NCBI GenBank assembly: GCA_024500155.1
Contig: CM044857.1
Coordinates: 126,501-190,500 of the forward strand
DNA from: Chenopodium formosanum
Taxonomy: Eukaryota; Streptophyta; Magnoliopsida; Caryophyllales; Amaranthaceae
DNA: 64,000 nucleotides
Reading direction: 5' to 3'
The position numbers and the translations under genes are program-made. The notes below the pieces were generated by a model that had not been told where the DNA came from, did no database searches, and worked only from the letters and a program-made list of their open reading frames with translations. Below, in pieces: positions 25,641 to 36,747 of this stretch (position 1 is its first letter; each line of letters begins with the position of its first letter).

Positions 25641-26430
25641 ACAGCTGGAGTAGACTGCTAGGAATTAGCTTTAGAACAGTAAGGTAATAAGCTAGGAAGA
25701 GGTAGAAAATGGCAGTCAAGGGATAGATTGTATTATCAAACAGAGTATTCACAGGGCCTTCTTTCGAGAGGAAGGTGCTCTCAAAACAACTTTCCTTAAC
25801 AAATTTCTGCATGCCTTCCCCCTCACCCCCATCTCCTATTAATACCCAAAAATTAACCAGCAAACTCTAGAAGCTGCTAGCAAAAGGAATCAAAATAACA
25901 AACTCAAAAACTAACTTATTCATGAATTTCTACTTTACCCTCTCCCCAAAACTGATTTCTTAACAACTTCCCTCTCCTCAATTGTTAGTATTCTTGGGCC
26001 TTCTTGCTTAAGTGAAACGGATACCAGGCTTGGGTTGATCCCTTGCATAGACCAACCTCTTTCAGATGCTCTTCTTTATTTAACCGATACCTGTGACAAG
26101 ATTTCACCTATGCCTCCATTTTCACCTGCCCCCTGGAATTTCAACACGTCCTTTCCCGAACAGTATGCCATTGGCACTTCTATTGTCACATACTTGTTCA
26201 TCTCAACATCATCCTCAAATAGTTAGTAAGAGACATCCATTTCCTTCCTACCTGCTCACCTGGGTAGTATGCTAATATGTAACAGAGGCTAGATTTCTAA
26301 ATCTGTAAAAGGGTTGCTAATTTGCTATCTTCTATTTTCAAATTTCTCATAATTAGGTGCAATTTACTTTGGCTTTGTTACTTTTCTTTCCTGTCCACTA
26401 TTATGCAGTTTTTACTTTTATATTTTTCAG
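25641..26430 (+). other. Remainder of PhoD-like intron 4
   Basis: No coding region or recognisable element. It ends in the TATTTTTCAG acceptor of exon 5. Confidence 0.4.
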
Positions 26431-27279
26431 GTCATTCTTCTTGACACTAGATACTTTAGAGATCCTATATCAAGTGGTGGAAGTGTTTTGGGAAGCTCAC
26501 AATGGAAATGGTTGGAGGAACAACTTCATGGTCCACCAACAGCCATTACTATTATTGGCTCTTCTGTACAGGTATTGTAGAAATTTATAGACCTTTGTTA
26601 GCATATTGGTACTTCATAAAGGGACTTAATGTTTGCAAATTATGGATGAGCATTACCTATATCATATGATTTCTGATCTAATTAAGGTTTTTAATGGCAT
26701 ATGAGGAGTCTCCATGTGCTTATGTAGTCTGTAACACCTTTATCGTGTTATGCAAAAGTGTGTATGCTCTATAATACATTACTACTACTAAGTACAGATC
26801 CCACTAGGGCTAGCCGGTTAGGAGCCTAGGAGGGTCTGGGAAGGTGAAGATGTACAGAGCCTTGATAGTGAGTAATGTAACTGGTGAATAGGTTAAATCT
26901 GTCAGATCCGCGCAAAGCATACTAACTACCAATTGCCTTTTATTTGTGTGTGTGTCTGTGGGGAGGGGGGTAAGATGTTAAATAAATTCTATCTCTAAAC
27001 ACAAACCAGTAGTGCCACAAGTCCATATTCCCTTTAACCATTCAATTAATATCTTTTTCATAATTTATTAATAAAATCATAGTTGGTCCCTGTATATCCC
27101 CTATATTAATACTTATACGAGTATGTTTTTATGTTACTCACTTAAATTCTCTTGAATCTTAAATATAGTATGTTCCTCCCGCATAAGAAATGCAAAAGAT
27201 TAAAACTTTTTTTCCGATGATTTTAATAGTATTAAAAGGCTAGTTAGTAACTGTATGTCTAAGGAAACTAACATTCATG

Positions 27280-27284
27280 CTAGT
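27280..27284. other. 5-bp target-site duplication (left), CTAGT
   Basis: CTAGT directly precedes the 5' LTR and recurs at 41455-41459 directly after the 3' LTR. This proves the two LTRs are the ends of one insertion. Confidence 0.95.
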
Positions 27285-30283
27285 TGATGTGTTCATTTTA
27301 TATATATATTTATCCCCGTCCCTTGGTCGTAATTAGTAGTGTTTTTGGCTCCTACGAGCCACTTTTATTACTAATTTGTGTTTTCCAGTGCTTTGGTAGT
27401 TTTGCTTGAGTTTTGTAGGAATTTGCGTACTTGGAGCATTTTCCCGGGTTTTCCGAGGAGCATCTACAAGTATTGGAAGAACGCGACCCAGTTCGATAGC
27501 CCAAGACCGATTGGAGGGATCAAATCGGTGATTAAGGGCTCGAGTATGAAGATCCAAGGAGGAAACTCGGATTGGGCCGAGGAAAAGAGGCCCAATCGAG
27601 GTTTTGGTGGCCCAAGAGAAGCGGCCCGGACCAGGTTCTCCGCCCAAAGGCGCGCCCGGCCGGGTGGGGCAGAGCAACATCTTGAAGGGTCCCTGATAAG
27701 TCTATTTTATATATATATTTATTCCCCGTTCCACGGTCATATTTGTGCTTATTTGAGCTCTGCGGAGCTATTTTTATTACTAATATACATTTTCTAGTGT
27801 TTTTGTAGAGTTGGTATTATTTTGTAGGAATTTACAAATTTATGACGATTCCCGAGCTTATTAAACCACTACAAAGATATTGGAGTTTGATCGTATTTTA
27901 TGACCAATTATTTTAAGCCCAAGACCGAGCTAAAGAAATTTGGTTCGGTGATTAAGGGCTCGATATATGAAGAGGTCCAAGATATTACAAGTTATTATTG
28001 AAGACCAACCAAGGAAGGGATTTGGGTCCAAGCTTCCAATCCCAAAAGAGCAGTCCAAGCCACGAGTCCTGAACCGCGAGAATGCGTGATGTTTGCCGGG
28101 CCCAATTAAGTGAGCGTCAAATTGGGCCGCGAGAATGCGTGTGTAGCTGCTGTTTTGGTGGGATGATGATGTGGCTTTGGCCTTTGAAGATTACTAGATA
28201 TTAGTTGGCAGCTTTATATTTATTCTAGTTTTAATTAAGTTAGGATTATTTTTCCTAGTTGTTTTTAATTAAACTTCCTTTTCTTCTTACTTTCCTTATA
28301 AAAGGAGGAGTAGTTACGTAGGGGGGATCATTAGGTAGTTTTAGTTTTCTTTTAGTTTAGTTTTGTTTATTAATTAGTTTTAGTTTTAGTTATTAATTTA
28401 GTTTTCTTTTCTCTTTCTCTCTCTAACTTTTCTCTCTCTCCCTTAATTAAACTCTTAGTATTATTTTCTCTCTTATTTATGTCTCTACAACTCTTGGTTT
28501 AATCTCAGTTATTTATTTTATTTTCTTCTATCATGTCGTGTTTAATTGCTTTGTTTAGTTTATATTTAATTATGCACGAGTAGTTTATTTCTAGGGTTTT
28601 TGGGGATCCATAAATAATATGAAGGGATGATTTATTATTATTGATTGTTAATGTTGTTAATTAATTTCCTATTGATTGATTTAATGCTCTGCAACTAGAT
28701 TAGCGCTGGTTTAATTGTATGAGTTTAGCAATATTGATTCGAGATTCGAGAGATGAGAATTAATATTTAGGCTTAGTTTCAATAGGCGGACTAATTTATA
28801 AATGGTTAGGTCGAGATTCGAGAGATGAGATTTAATACCGGTAAATTAACTCTGTGATTGTAATACGTAGCGAAAGCCCTTTATGATCTGATTAATTGAT
28901 ACATTGATGATTGATTATTATGTTTTACCCTGGAATATTATTTATTGGTGAACCTATGCCCTAGGTCTTTTATTCATTGTTTTTCCTCCTATTTTTATTT
29001 CTCCCTACTCATGTTCTTTGTAGTATAGTCCCTTAAACAACAACTCTTGGTTACTTTAATAATTTAGATTACAATAATTAATTAGGAATAGAAAGACTTG
29101 TTTCCCTGTGGATTCGACCCTACTTCCCTATCTACATTAGTTAGAGGACTTAGGTAATTACTTTTGATTAGGTGATACGACTTTAGCCTATCAGTCCCGC
29201 GCCCGGAGCACGCGCCCGACCGGGCGCGAGAAGACATCTGAGGCAAAGGAGGCGGGCCCGGTCGGGCGAGCCACTTCCCGACCGGGCTCGAGAAGGCATT
29301 TGAGGAAGAAAAAAAGGCGGGCCCGGTCGGGCGGCCCCTTGCCCGACCGGGCGCGTGTAGTTTTAGGTGTTTAGTGTTTTCCGTTCAGTTTTGTTTTAGC
29401 GAATAATTCTTGCTTAGTATTAATGTAATTTTATTAGGCAAGATTAGTACTTCTTCATAATTCTCTTACTCTAGTTTTTATTCTCTTCCTTCTCTCTACT
29501 CAACTTTCTCTCTCTAGACTTTTATTTTCTTTCTTGTTCCTCAACTCTATTGTAATTCTGCCGTCTTGGTACGATTTCTCTCTTAATTAATCTCAGTATT
29601 TTATTCATTCTATTTTTCTTTCATGTCTTGTTTAATTATTATGTTTTGCTTAGTTTTAATTATGTCTGAGTAGTCTTCCTTCTAGGGTTTATGGGGATCT
29701 AATAAATAATATGAAGGGGGTAATTCTATGATTGTTGATTATTAATGCTTAATTGATTTCCTATTGATTGTTTTAATGCTATGCAATTAGATTTGGCCAG
29801 GTTTAATTGTATGAGTTTAGCAACATTGATTCGAGATTCGAGAGATGAGAATTGATGTTTAGGCTTAGTTTCAATAAGCAGATTAATTTATAAATGGTTA
29901 GGTCGAGATTCGAGAGATGAGATTTAATACCGGTAAATTAATTATGTGATTGTAATACGTAGCGAAAGCCCTTTATGATCTGATTAATTAATGCATTGAT
30001 GATTGATTATTGTGTTTTACCCTGGAATATTGTTTATTAGTGAACCTATGCCCCAGGCTTTATTATTATTGATTTCTTCCTTAATTATTCTCTTTACTCA
30101 TAATCTTCGTAGTATAATTTATAATCACAACAAATATTGGTTACTTTAATAATTTAGACTATATTACTTAATTAGGAGTAGAAAGACTAGTTTCCCTGTG
30201 GATTCGACCCTACTTCCCTATCTGCATAAGCTAGTGGACTTAGGTAATTATTTTTGATTAGGTGATACGACTTTAGCCTGTCA
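27285..30283 (+). repeat. 5' LTR, split by a nested solo LTR
   Basis: Begins TGATGTGTTC and ends GCCTGTCA. The LTR proper is 27285-27693 plus 29199-30283 (1,494 bp). It contains the GC-rich CCCGACCGGGC inverted repeats, CT-rich blocks and two copies of TCGAGATTCGAGAGATGAGA in its 3' half. Confidence 0.95.
27694..29193 (+). mobile_element. Nested solo LTR (1,500 bp) of a related family
   Basis: Begins TGATAAGTCT and ends GCCTATCA, flanked by GTCCC on both sides (27689-27693 and 29194-29198). The corresponding place in the 3' LTR (about 40,366) has a single GTCCC, an exact empty site. Its 3' half is clearly homologous to the host LTR, but the GC-rich hairpin block is missing. No internal region remains, so it arose by LTR-LTR recombination after insertion. 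Confidence 0.95.
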
Positions 30284-30288
30284 AAATT

Positions 30289-30305
30289 TGGCGTCGTTGC
30301 CGGGG
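30289..30305 (+). promoter_or_regulatory. Primer binding site, tRNA-Asp type
   Basis: TGGCGTCGTTGCCGGGG, five bases after the 5' LTR, is complementary to the 3' end of plant tRNA-Asp (CCCCGGCAACGGCGCCA) except for one base. This PBS is characteristic of the Athila/Tat group. Confidence 0.85.
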
Positions 30306-30423
30306 AAACGGTTTTATTTTTATTTCTAATTGTTTTTGTAGTTTAGATTATTTTTCCCTTTTGCCTCAAAGGACATTAGTTCTTTGAGGTAGTTCTAATA
30401 TCTGTCTTTTTAGTTCTTTGTTT

Positions 30424-31125
30424 ATGCCCAGGTGTTCCAGATCAGGTTACATTCCATTCGATCCTGAGATCGAACGCTCGTTTCATAGACAGAAGAATTT
30501 TTACAGGCAGATCCTAGCAGGTTCTGGGAGTAATAATATTCCTAGAAATCCATTACCTACTTCTAGTGATTCGGAGCATTCTACTGATTCAGAACTAGAA
30601 ATGGGTACACCACCACCACCTCCACCTCGCAAGCTTAGCGATTATTCGCAACCATCGCTGACGGATTTCCCACATCTTTCTCCTACACCCGATCTCGAGG
30701 GAGTCCAGTTCGAGATCAAGCCCCAGTTCATAACGATGATAGAAAGAAAGAAATTCAGTGGAGCAAAGGGTGAAGATCCTAATCTTCACATTGCAGATTT
30801 CTGTTAATACTGCAATACTATTAGGCAGAATGGGGTAACGCAGGATCAAATCACGGAGATTCTTTTTCCCTTTTCTTTATGTGGAAAAGCTAAATTATGG
30901 TTTAATGGTTTGAATAGAGCTACACTTGGTATTACTAACTGGGAGACTCTTGCGTTGAATTTTTATAATAAATATTACCCTGCAGAGAAAACAGCTTTAT
31001 TGAGAAGCGCTATTCAGAATTTTGCCCAAGAGACAGATGAAGCATTATATGAAGCTTGGGAAAGATTCAAGGATCTGCAGAGGGAGTGTCCCCACCACAA
31101 TTTGGCGAAGTGGCAGTTGATTTAA
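30424..31125 (+). pseudogene. Gag N-terminal and middle region, two stops
   Basis: Starts MPRCSRSGYIPFDPE. It continues with a Pro-rich patch and the retrotransposon gag domain (FPFSLCGKAKLWFNGL, ETDEALYEAWERFKDLQREC), the canonical Athila/Tat gag order. A TAA at 30805-30807 and a TAA at 31123-31125 interrupt it. The frame resumes as AFYNGLG and continues into the ORF at 31192. Confidence 0.85.
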
Positions 31126-31191
31126 GCTTTTTACAATGGTTTAGGAAATGCATTTAGGACAATTTTAGATTCCACAGCTAGCGGTAGATTT

Positions 31192-34071
31192 ATGAATTTA
31201 AATGTTGATGATGCAGGTCAGGTTATTGAAGATATGGCAATCCATAATTCCCAATATGGGAATGCTAGAGGTTTTGCTAACAAGGGCAAACATCATGTTG
31301 ATTCAGTCACTTTATTGCAAGCCCAGCTTACTTCTATTTGTCAGAAACTAGATAATCTTACTACTAACAATCCTAATTCTGTTGCTAATGTTTCTGCTGT
31401 TTCTAATAATGCTAATGATGCTTTCTGTGAAAATTGTGGAAGTGTAGGTCATTATGAACAAGATTGCAGGAGTTCAATGGAGCAAGTTAATGCTTTTCAA
31501 ACCTACAAGCAAAATAACCCATACTCCAATTCCTACAATCCTGGCTACCGGAACCATCCCTACCTATCTTACCGTAGCACCAATGTTCAAAATCCTCCAC
31601 CTCCACAACAACCACAACAAGCACCCCCTCCGCAGCGGAAATATTACCACCCTCATGCTAACCAGAAACCCCCATCACAGCCCCCTACTACATCTTCTGA
31701 CCCTGCTTTATCAGAAATTAGGGCAATGCTGACCAGTATGCAAAAACATATGGAGAGCAGAGACCAACAGATTGACTCTATTATAGCCCATAATAAAGTC
31801 ATGGATACCCAAATTGCCCAATTGTCCTCTACCCTTCAATCTCGTCAGCAGGGAGCTTTACCAGCGCAGGGAATTCAACCTACGGATCATGCTAATGCAA
31901 TCACCCTAAGGAGTGGTTCACACTACGATGGGCCCCTGATGCCCAAAGAGGATGAACCTGAATTAACTAATATTGCTAATCCTGATTCCGTTGTACCAAT
32001 TTCCCCTGCAGGGCTGCAGGGTAAAATTCCTGATGCTAATATTTTTGATGATTCATTGCAGGGTACAATCTCAGGGAAGGATGCACCCCAGGAGGAGAAT
32101 AAGGAAGCACCACCAGTTATCAAATTACCATTCCCTAATCGCCAACTAAAGACTAAGTTGGACAAGCAGTTTGGTAAGTTTCTGGAGGTTGTTAAAAATT
32201 TGCAGGTAACGGTCCCTTTTACTGAACTTATTACACAGGTTCCTGCATATGCTAAATTTATGAAAGATATTTTGACTAGGAAGAGGGCCTTTAATGAGGT
32301 AGAAACTGTAGCTTTTACTGAGGAGTGTAGTGCATTGTTACAAAATAAATCTCCTCCTAAATTAAAGGATCCTGGTAGTTTTTCTATCCCTTGTCATATT
32401 GGTAATGTCTTCATAGATAAAGCATTATGTGATTTGGGTGCTTCTGTTAGTGTAATGCCATCATCTATTTATTCTACATTGAATATGGGTGAATTAAAAA
32501 TTACTAATATTACTTTGCAAATGGCAGACCGTTCTGTTAAATATCCCCTAGGTATTTTAGAGGACATCCCTGTTAGAGTTGGTAAATTTTTCATCCCTGT
32601 TGATTTTGTTGTTTTAGACATGGCTGAGGATACACAAATACCCATTATATTAGGTAGGCCTTTTCTCCATACTGCAGGAGCCATTATAGATGTTAAAAAT
32701 GGTAAACTAACCCTATCTGTCGGTGATGATAATATTACTTTTAATTTAGGGAAGGTTTTAAAAGGTCCTATGCTAGAGGAAAACTGTTGTTTGATTGATG
32801 TTATTGATATAATGGATGATATTTGTGAGAATAGCTTGACACAGATTCTTGCAAGGGATCCCTTGGAAGAAATACTTTGTGGTAATTTGTCTGCAGGTGA
32901 TGCGAGTGTCTGGAGCAAGGAGGTGGACATTATTGAGAAAGCTCTTGCCATAGAAGAACTTGATGACAAAGAAAATAAGAAGGTAGTAAAATTAGTTCAG
33001 GAATCGAAACCTGTAGAGGTAAAGAAACCTGAACTAAAACCTCTCCCTTCTCATTTAAAGTATGTTTTTCTTGATGAGCAGGAAATGCACCCTGTGATCA
33101 TTAGTACTGCACTTGATGACCCACAAACTTCCCAACTTCTAGAGGTTCTCCGAACCCATAAAAGAGCAATAGGGTACAGTATTGATGATCTCAAGGGTAT
33201 AAGCCCAGATTTTTGTATGCACAGGATACACCTAGAGGACAACTACAAGCCCTGCATTCAACCCCAGAGGAGGTTGAATCCCAATATGCAAGAGGTGGTC
33301 AAGAAAGAGGTTATGAAATTACTTGATGCAGGTATTATCTATCCTATTTCTGACTCCAAATGGGTAAGTCCTGTACAGGTGGTTCCTAAGAAGGGTGGGA
33401 TGACAGTGATTAAAAATGATAAAAATGAATTAATTCCCACTAGAACTGTTACAGGGTGGCGTATGTGCATTGATTATCGTAGATTAAATGTCGCCACTAA
33501 AAAGGACCATTTCCCTCTCCCCTTTATTGATCAAATGCTTGAGAGGTTAGCTAACCATAAGTTCTTTTGCTATCTGGATGGGTATTCAGGATTTTTCCAA
33601 ATTCCGATCCACCCTGAAGATCAGGAAAAGACTACATTTACATGCCCTTATGGCACTTTTGCATATCGTAGAATGCCTTTTGGTTTATGTAATGCACCTG
33701 CTACTTTTCAACGTTGCATGATGAGCATTTTTTCTGATTTCATAGAGTCTATCATGGAAGTCTTTATGGATGATTTTATTGTCTATGGTTCTTCATTTGA
33801 TTCATGTCTAATTAATTTAGCTAAAATCCTTAACAGATGTGAAGAATGCAACTTGGTCTTAAATTGGGAGAAATGTCACTTTATGGTGACAGAGGGAGTA
33901 GTCTTAGGTCACATTGTATCTGATAAGGGCATACAGGTAGACAAAGCTAAAATTTCAGTGATTGAGCAATTACCCCCCCAGTTAATGTTAAGGGAGTTAG
34001 GAGTTTCTTGGGTCATGCGGGGTTTTATCGCCGTTTTATCAAAGATTTTTCTAAAATTGCTAAACCACTGA
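31192..34071 (+). CDS. Gag C-terminus, aspartic protease and reverse transcriptase
   Basis: 959 codons. The gag CCHC zinc knuckle C-x2-C-x4-H-x4-C spans residues 79-92, followed by a Gln/Pro-rich linker (about 140-180). The aspartic protease has DLGASVSVMP near residue 414 and ILGRPF downstream. The reverse transcriptase has WRMCIDYRRLN, PFGLCNAPATFQRCM and the catalytic FMDDF (residues 858-862, the Athila form of YxDD). The frame is lost after a run of seven C at 33972-33978, just past the RT, so RT and RNase H are no longer continuous. Internal methionine start; in the intact element this would be part of one gag-pol frame. Confidence 0.9.
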   Translation: MNLNVDDAGQVIEDMAIHNSQYGNARGFANKGKHHVDSVTLLQAQLTSICQKLDNLTTNNPNSVANVSAVSNNANDAFCENCGSVGHYEQDCRSSMEQVNAFQTYKQNNPYSNSYNPGYRNHPYLSYRSTNVQNPPPPQQPQQAPPPQRKYYHPHANQKPPSQPPTTSSDPALSEIRAMLTSMQKHMESRDQQIDSIIAHNKVMDTQIAQLSSTLQSRQQGALPAQGIQPTDHANAITLRSGSHYDGPLMPKEDEPELTNIANPDSVVPISPAGLQGKIPDANIFDDSLQGTISGKDAPQEENKEAPPVIKLPFPNRQLKTKLDKQFGKFLEVVKNLQVTVPFTELITQVPAYAKFMKDILTRKRAFNEVETVAFTEECSALLQNKSPPKLKDPGSFSIPCHIGNVFIDKALCDLGASVSVMPSSIYSTLNMGELKITNITLQMADRSVKYPLGILEDIPVRVGKFFIPVDFVVLDMAEDTQIPIILGRPFLHTAGAIIDVKNGKLTLSVGDDNITFNLGKVLKGPMLEENCCLIDVIDIMDDICENSLTQILARDPLEEILCGNLSAGDASVWSKEVDIIEKALAIEELDDKENKKVVKLVQESKPVEVKKPELKPLPSHLKYVFLDEQEMHPVIISTALDDPQTSQLLEVLRTHKRAIGYSIDDLKGISPDFCMHRIHLEDNYKPCIQPQRRLNPNMQEVVKKEVMKLLDAGIIYPISDSKWVSPVQVVPKKGGMTVIKNDKNELIPTRTVTGWRMCIDYRRLNVATKKDHFPLPFIDQMLERLANHKFFCYLDGYSGFFQIPIHPEDQEKTTFTCPYGTFAYRRMPFGLCNAPATFQRCMMSIFSDFIESIMEVFMDDFIVYGSSFDSCLINLAKILNRCEECNLVLNWEKCHFMVTEGVVLGHIVSDKGIQVDKAKISVIEQLPPQLMLRELGVSWVMRGFIAVLSKIFLKLLNH

Positions 34072-34147
34072 CTCAGCTTTTGCTTAAGGATGCCCCTTTT
34101 GTTTAACTGACGAGTGTCTTGAGTCTTTCAACAGGATTAAGCAGGCT

Positions 34148-34738
34148 TTGATTTCGGCACCCATCATATGTTCTCCCGATTGGAATCTTCCTTTCGAGAT
34201 CATGTGTGATGCAAGCGATTTTGCTCTAGGAGCCGTGCTTGGACAGAGGAAGGACAAAGTTTTACATGCTATCTACTATGCTAGTAAAACTTTGGATGAG
34301 ACTCAAGTCAATTATGCCACCACGGAGAAGGAGTTTTTAGCTGTCATTTATGCTTTAGAAAAATTTAGACCATATCTAGTTGGTTCTAAAGTTATTGTTT
34401 TTACTGACCATGCAGCTTTAAAGTACTTGATAGCCAAAGCTGAATCAAAGCCTAGGCTACTCCGGTGGGTTCTCTTACTCCAGGACTTCAACATTGAAAT
34501 AAGGGACAAAAAGGGAGCAGAGAACGTTGTGGCAGATCACTTGTCGCAAATCAGGTATGATGAGGGTAAGGATTTTCTCCCTATAGATGATTCATTCCCT
34601 GATGACAACCTGTATGCAGTTGTAGAGCAACACCCCTGGTACGCCGATTTTGCAAATTATTTAGTGGGTGGTACTCTACCTCTTGACTTGTCCTACCAAC
34701 AAAAAAAGAAATTCCTGTATGATGTTATTTTGGGATGA
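34148..34738 (+). CDS. RNase H domain of the Athila-type pol (frame-separated)
   Basis: Ty3-type RNase H: CDASDFALGAVLGQR, YASKTLDETQ, TTEKEFLAVIYALEKF, FTDHAAL and VADHLSQ, carrying the acidic D-E-D-D set. It is cut off from RT by two frame lesions (the C-run and a stop near 34,103) and from integrase by another near 34,725. Confidence 0.88.
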   Translation: MISAPIICSPDWNLPFEIMCDASDFALGAVLGQRKDKVLHAIYYASKTLDETQVNYATTEKEFLAVIYALEKFRPYLVGSKVIVFTDHAALKYLIAKAESKPRLLRWVLLLQDFNIEIRDKKGAENVVADHLSQIRYDEGKDFLPIDDSFPDDNLYAVVEQHPWYADFANYLVGGTLPLDLSYQQKKKFLYDVILG

Positions 34739-35918
34739 TCCTTTTTTGTTTCGTGAGTGTGCAGATGGACTATTTCGCAGGTGTGTCCCTGAATGGGAGG
34801 TACATGGTATTCTCACTAGCTGCCACACTTCACCTTATGGAGGACATCATGGTCCCTCTAAAACAGTGGCCAAGATAAACGAGTCAGGATTCTATTGGCC
34901 CACCATGTTCAAAGATGCTAACATTTTTGTGCAGGCTTGTGAATCTTGCCAGAGGACTGGCAACATCTCGCGGCGGCATGAGATGCCTCAAACTGGGATT
35001 TTGGAAGTTGAAATTTTTAACGTTTGGGGTGTTGATTACATGGGACCGTTCCCTTCTTCTAGAGGGAACCGTTATATACTAGTCGCCGTAGATTATGTAT
35101 CCAAGTGGGTAGAAGCCATTGCCACTCCTACCAATGATGCCAAGGTGGTCCATAGGCTTTTCAAGAAAACTATTTTTCCTAGATTTGGAGTGCCTAGAGC
35201 CATAATCAGTGACGGAGGATCCCACTTTCATGAGCGGAAGTTAGATACCCTCCTAAAGAAGTATGGTGTTTACCATAGGACAGGGCTAGCCTACCATCCC
35301 CAAACTAGTGGCCAAGTCGAAGTGTCTAATCGCGAGATTAAGGTCATCTTAGAGAAGGTGGTAGCAAAATCTAGGAAAGATTGGAGCGATAAGTTGGATG
35401 ACACCCTTTGGGCATATAGAACCGCATTTAAGACCCCTATAGGTACCACTCCCTATAGACTTGTGTATGGTAAAACATGTCATCTTCCGGTGGAGTTAGA
35501 GTACAAGGCATTTTGGGCTATTAAGGAGCTCAATTTGGATGCTAAGCTAGCGGGAGAAAAGAGGCTTCTACAACTTAACCAACTTGACGAGTTTAGGTTG
35601 ATGGCCTATGATAGTGCGCGAGTCTACAAGGAGAAGACTAGGAGATGGCACGACAAAATGATCCTTCCGAGAGAATTCAAAGAGGGTGATAAGGTGTTGT
35701 TATTTAACTCTAGGCTTAAACTGTTCCCAGGAAAGTTGAAGTCAAGGTGGTCGGGTCCTTTCACTGTAAAAAGGGCCAACAAGTTCGGTTCTGTAGAGCT
35801 GTTTGATGAGCATGGTAATGAGTTCAAGGTAAATGGTCAGAGGCTTAAGATTTATCATGACGGGGCTACGATTGGTGCAGTTGAACTACTACACCTGACT
35901 AGCTCCAGCTCGCCTTGA
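34668..35918 (+). CDS. Integrase of the Athila-type element
   Basis: 416 codons, the first ~20 out of the original frame. Zinc-binding region with H53, H60/61, C91 and C94 (CESC). Catalytic DD35E: D123 (WGVDYMGP), D182 (ISDGGSHF), E218 (SGQVEVSN), with 35 residues between the last two. C-terminal DNA-binding part with LLFNSRLKLFPGKLKSRWSGP. No chromodomain, as expected for the Athila/Tat lineage. The catalytic triad is intact. Confidence 0.92.
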   Translation: MVLYLLTCPTNKKRNSCMMLFWDDPFLFRECADGLFRRCVPEWEVHGILTSCHTSPYGGHHGPSKTVAKINESGFYWPTMFKDANIFVQACESCQRTGNISRRHEMPQTGILEVEIFNVWGVDYMGPFPSSRGNRYILVAVDYVSKWVEAIATPTNDAKVVHRLFKKTIFPRFGVPRAIISDGGSHFHERKLDTLLKKYGVYHRTGLAYHPQTSGQVEVSNREIKVILEKVVAKSRKDWSDKLDDTLWAYRTAFKTPIGTTPYRLVYGKTCHLPVELEYKAFWAIKELNLDAKLAGEKRLLQLNQLDEFRLMAYDSARVYKEKTRRWHDKMILPREFKEGDKVLLFNSRLKLFPGKLKSRWSGPFTVKRANKFGSVELFDEHGNEFKVNGQRLKIYHDGATIGAVELLHLTSSSSP

Positions 35919-36124
35919 GAATACTATGGTAAGAAGGTCGTGCGGGACCTAGATAAACCAGCGCTTTGCGGGAGGCAACCCGTATTTTACTTGTTTTCAT
36001 TTTTGTTTTTCTTCTTTTTCTTATGAGAGGAGAGAGGAGGGAATTTAATGAGTTTTATGAGTTTTTGGTACAGATTACAGGAAAAGGGTTAGTGAAAATT
36101 CGAAGAAAGTTAGGTCGACTAACT

Positions 36125-36487
36125 TTGCTCTCGGGCCCGGTAGGGCGGAGCGTCGCCCGACCGGGCGCGAGAGTAAGGGTTGGAAATGCTTGAAATTGGC
36201 CCGACCGGGCAAGAGAACGCCCGGCCGGGCGCGAGAGTTGACGTATACGGACTTTAAATTGGCCCGATCGGGCGGAATGGTGCCCGACCGGGCGCGAGAA
36301 GGAGATCAAAACTTGAAGAAATTGGCCCGACCGGGCGGTGAGGCACCCGACCGGGCGCGAGAAAGGGGTAGATTTTTTGTGGAGATCGCCCGATCGGGCG
36401 AAATGGCGCCCGACCGGGCGCGAGCAAACGACGCATCAGAAAGTCAAGGTCGCCTGACCGGGCCCCATTCCGCCCGGCCGGGCGGGA
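36125..36487. repeat. Tandem array of six GC-rich paired CCCGACCGGGC units
   Basis: Six units about 62-66 bp apart (near 36131, 36197, 36261, 36325, 36387, 36453). Each has two near-palindromic CCCG(A/G)CCGGGC arms separated by 8-12 bp, usually followed by GCGAGA. The same motif occurs in the LTRs. It stands out sharply against the AT-rich surroundings and leaves no long ORF intact. Confidence 0.9.
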
Positions 36488-36747
36488 CATCACTCCCCCC
36501 CTCACCCGTCTTCTTTCTTCTTCTCCTTTCCTTCTTTCTTTCTTTCTTTCTTCATTCCTTTTTCACTCTCCTTCATTTTATCTCTCTAAAACTCAAATTT
36601 CCTCTAACTTCTCTCTAAGATTTCTCCTTCATTATTCACCCAAATCCAAGACTTTTTTACATATTCTTACTCCTCTCTTCATCCTCTACATTCCTATATC
36701 AAAATTTTACATTTTCCACAAAAATAAATTTTCGACCACCACTTCCA

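Noticed and set aside
36125..36487. CRISPR-like regularly spaced repeats
   Set aside because: Plant nuclear DNA inside a retrotransposon; the units are palindromic tandem repeats without unique equal-length spacers.
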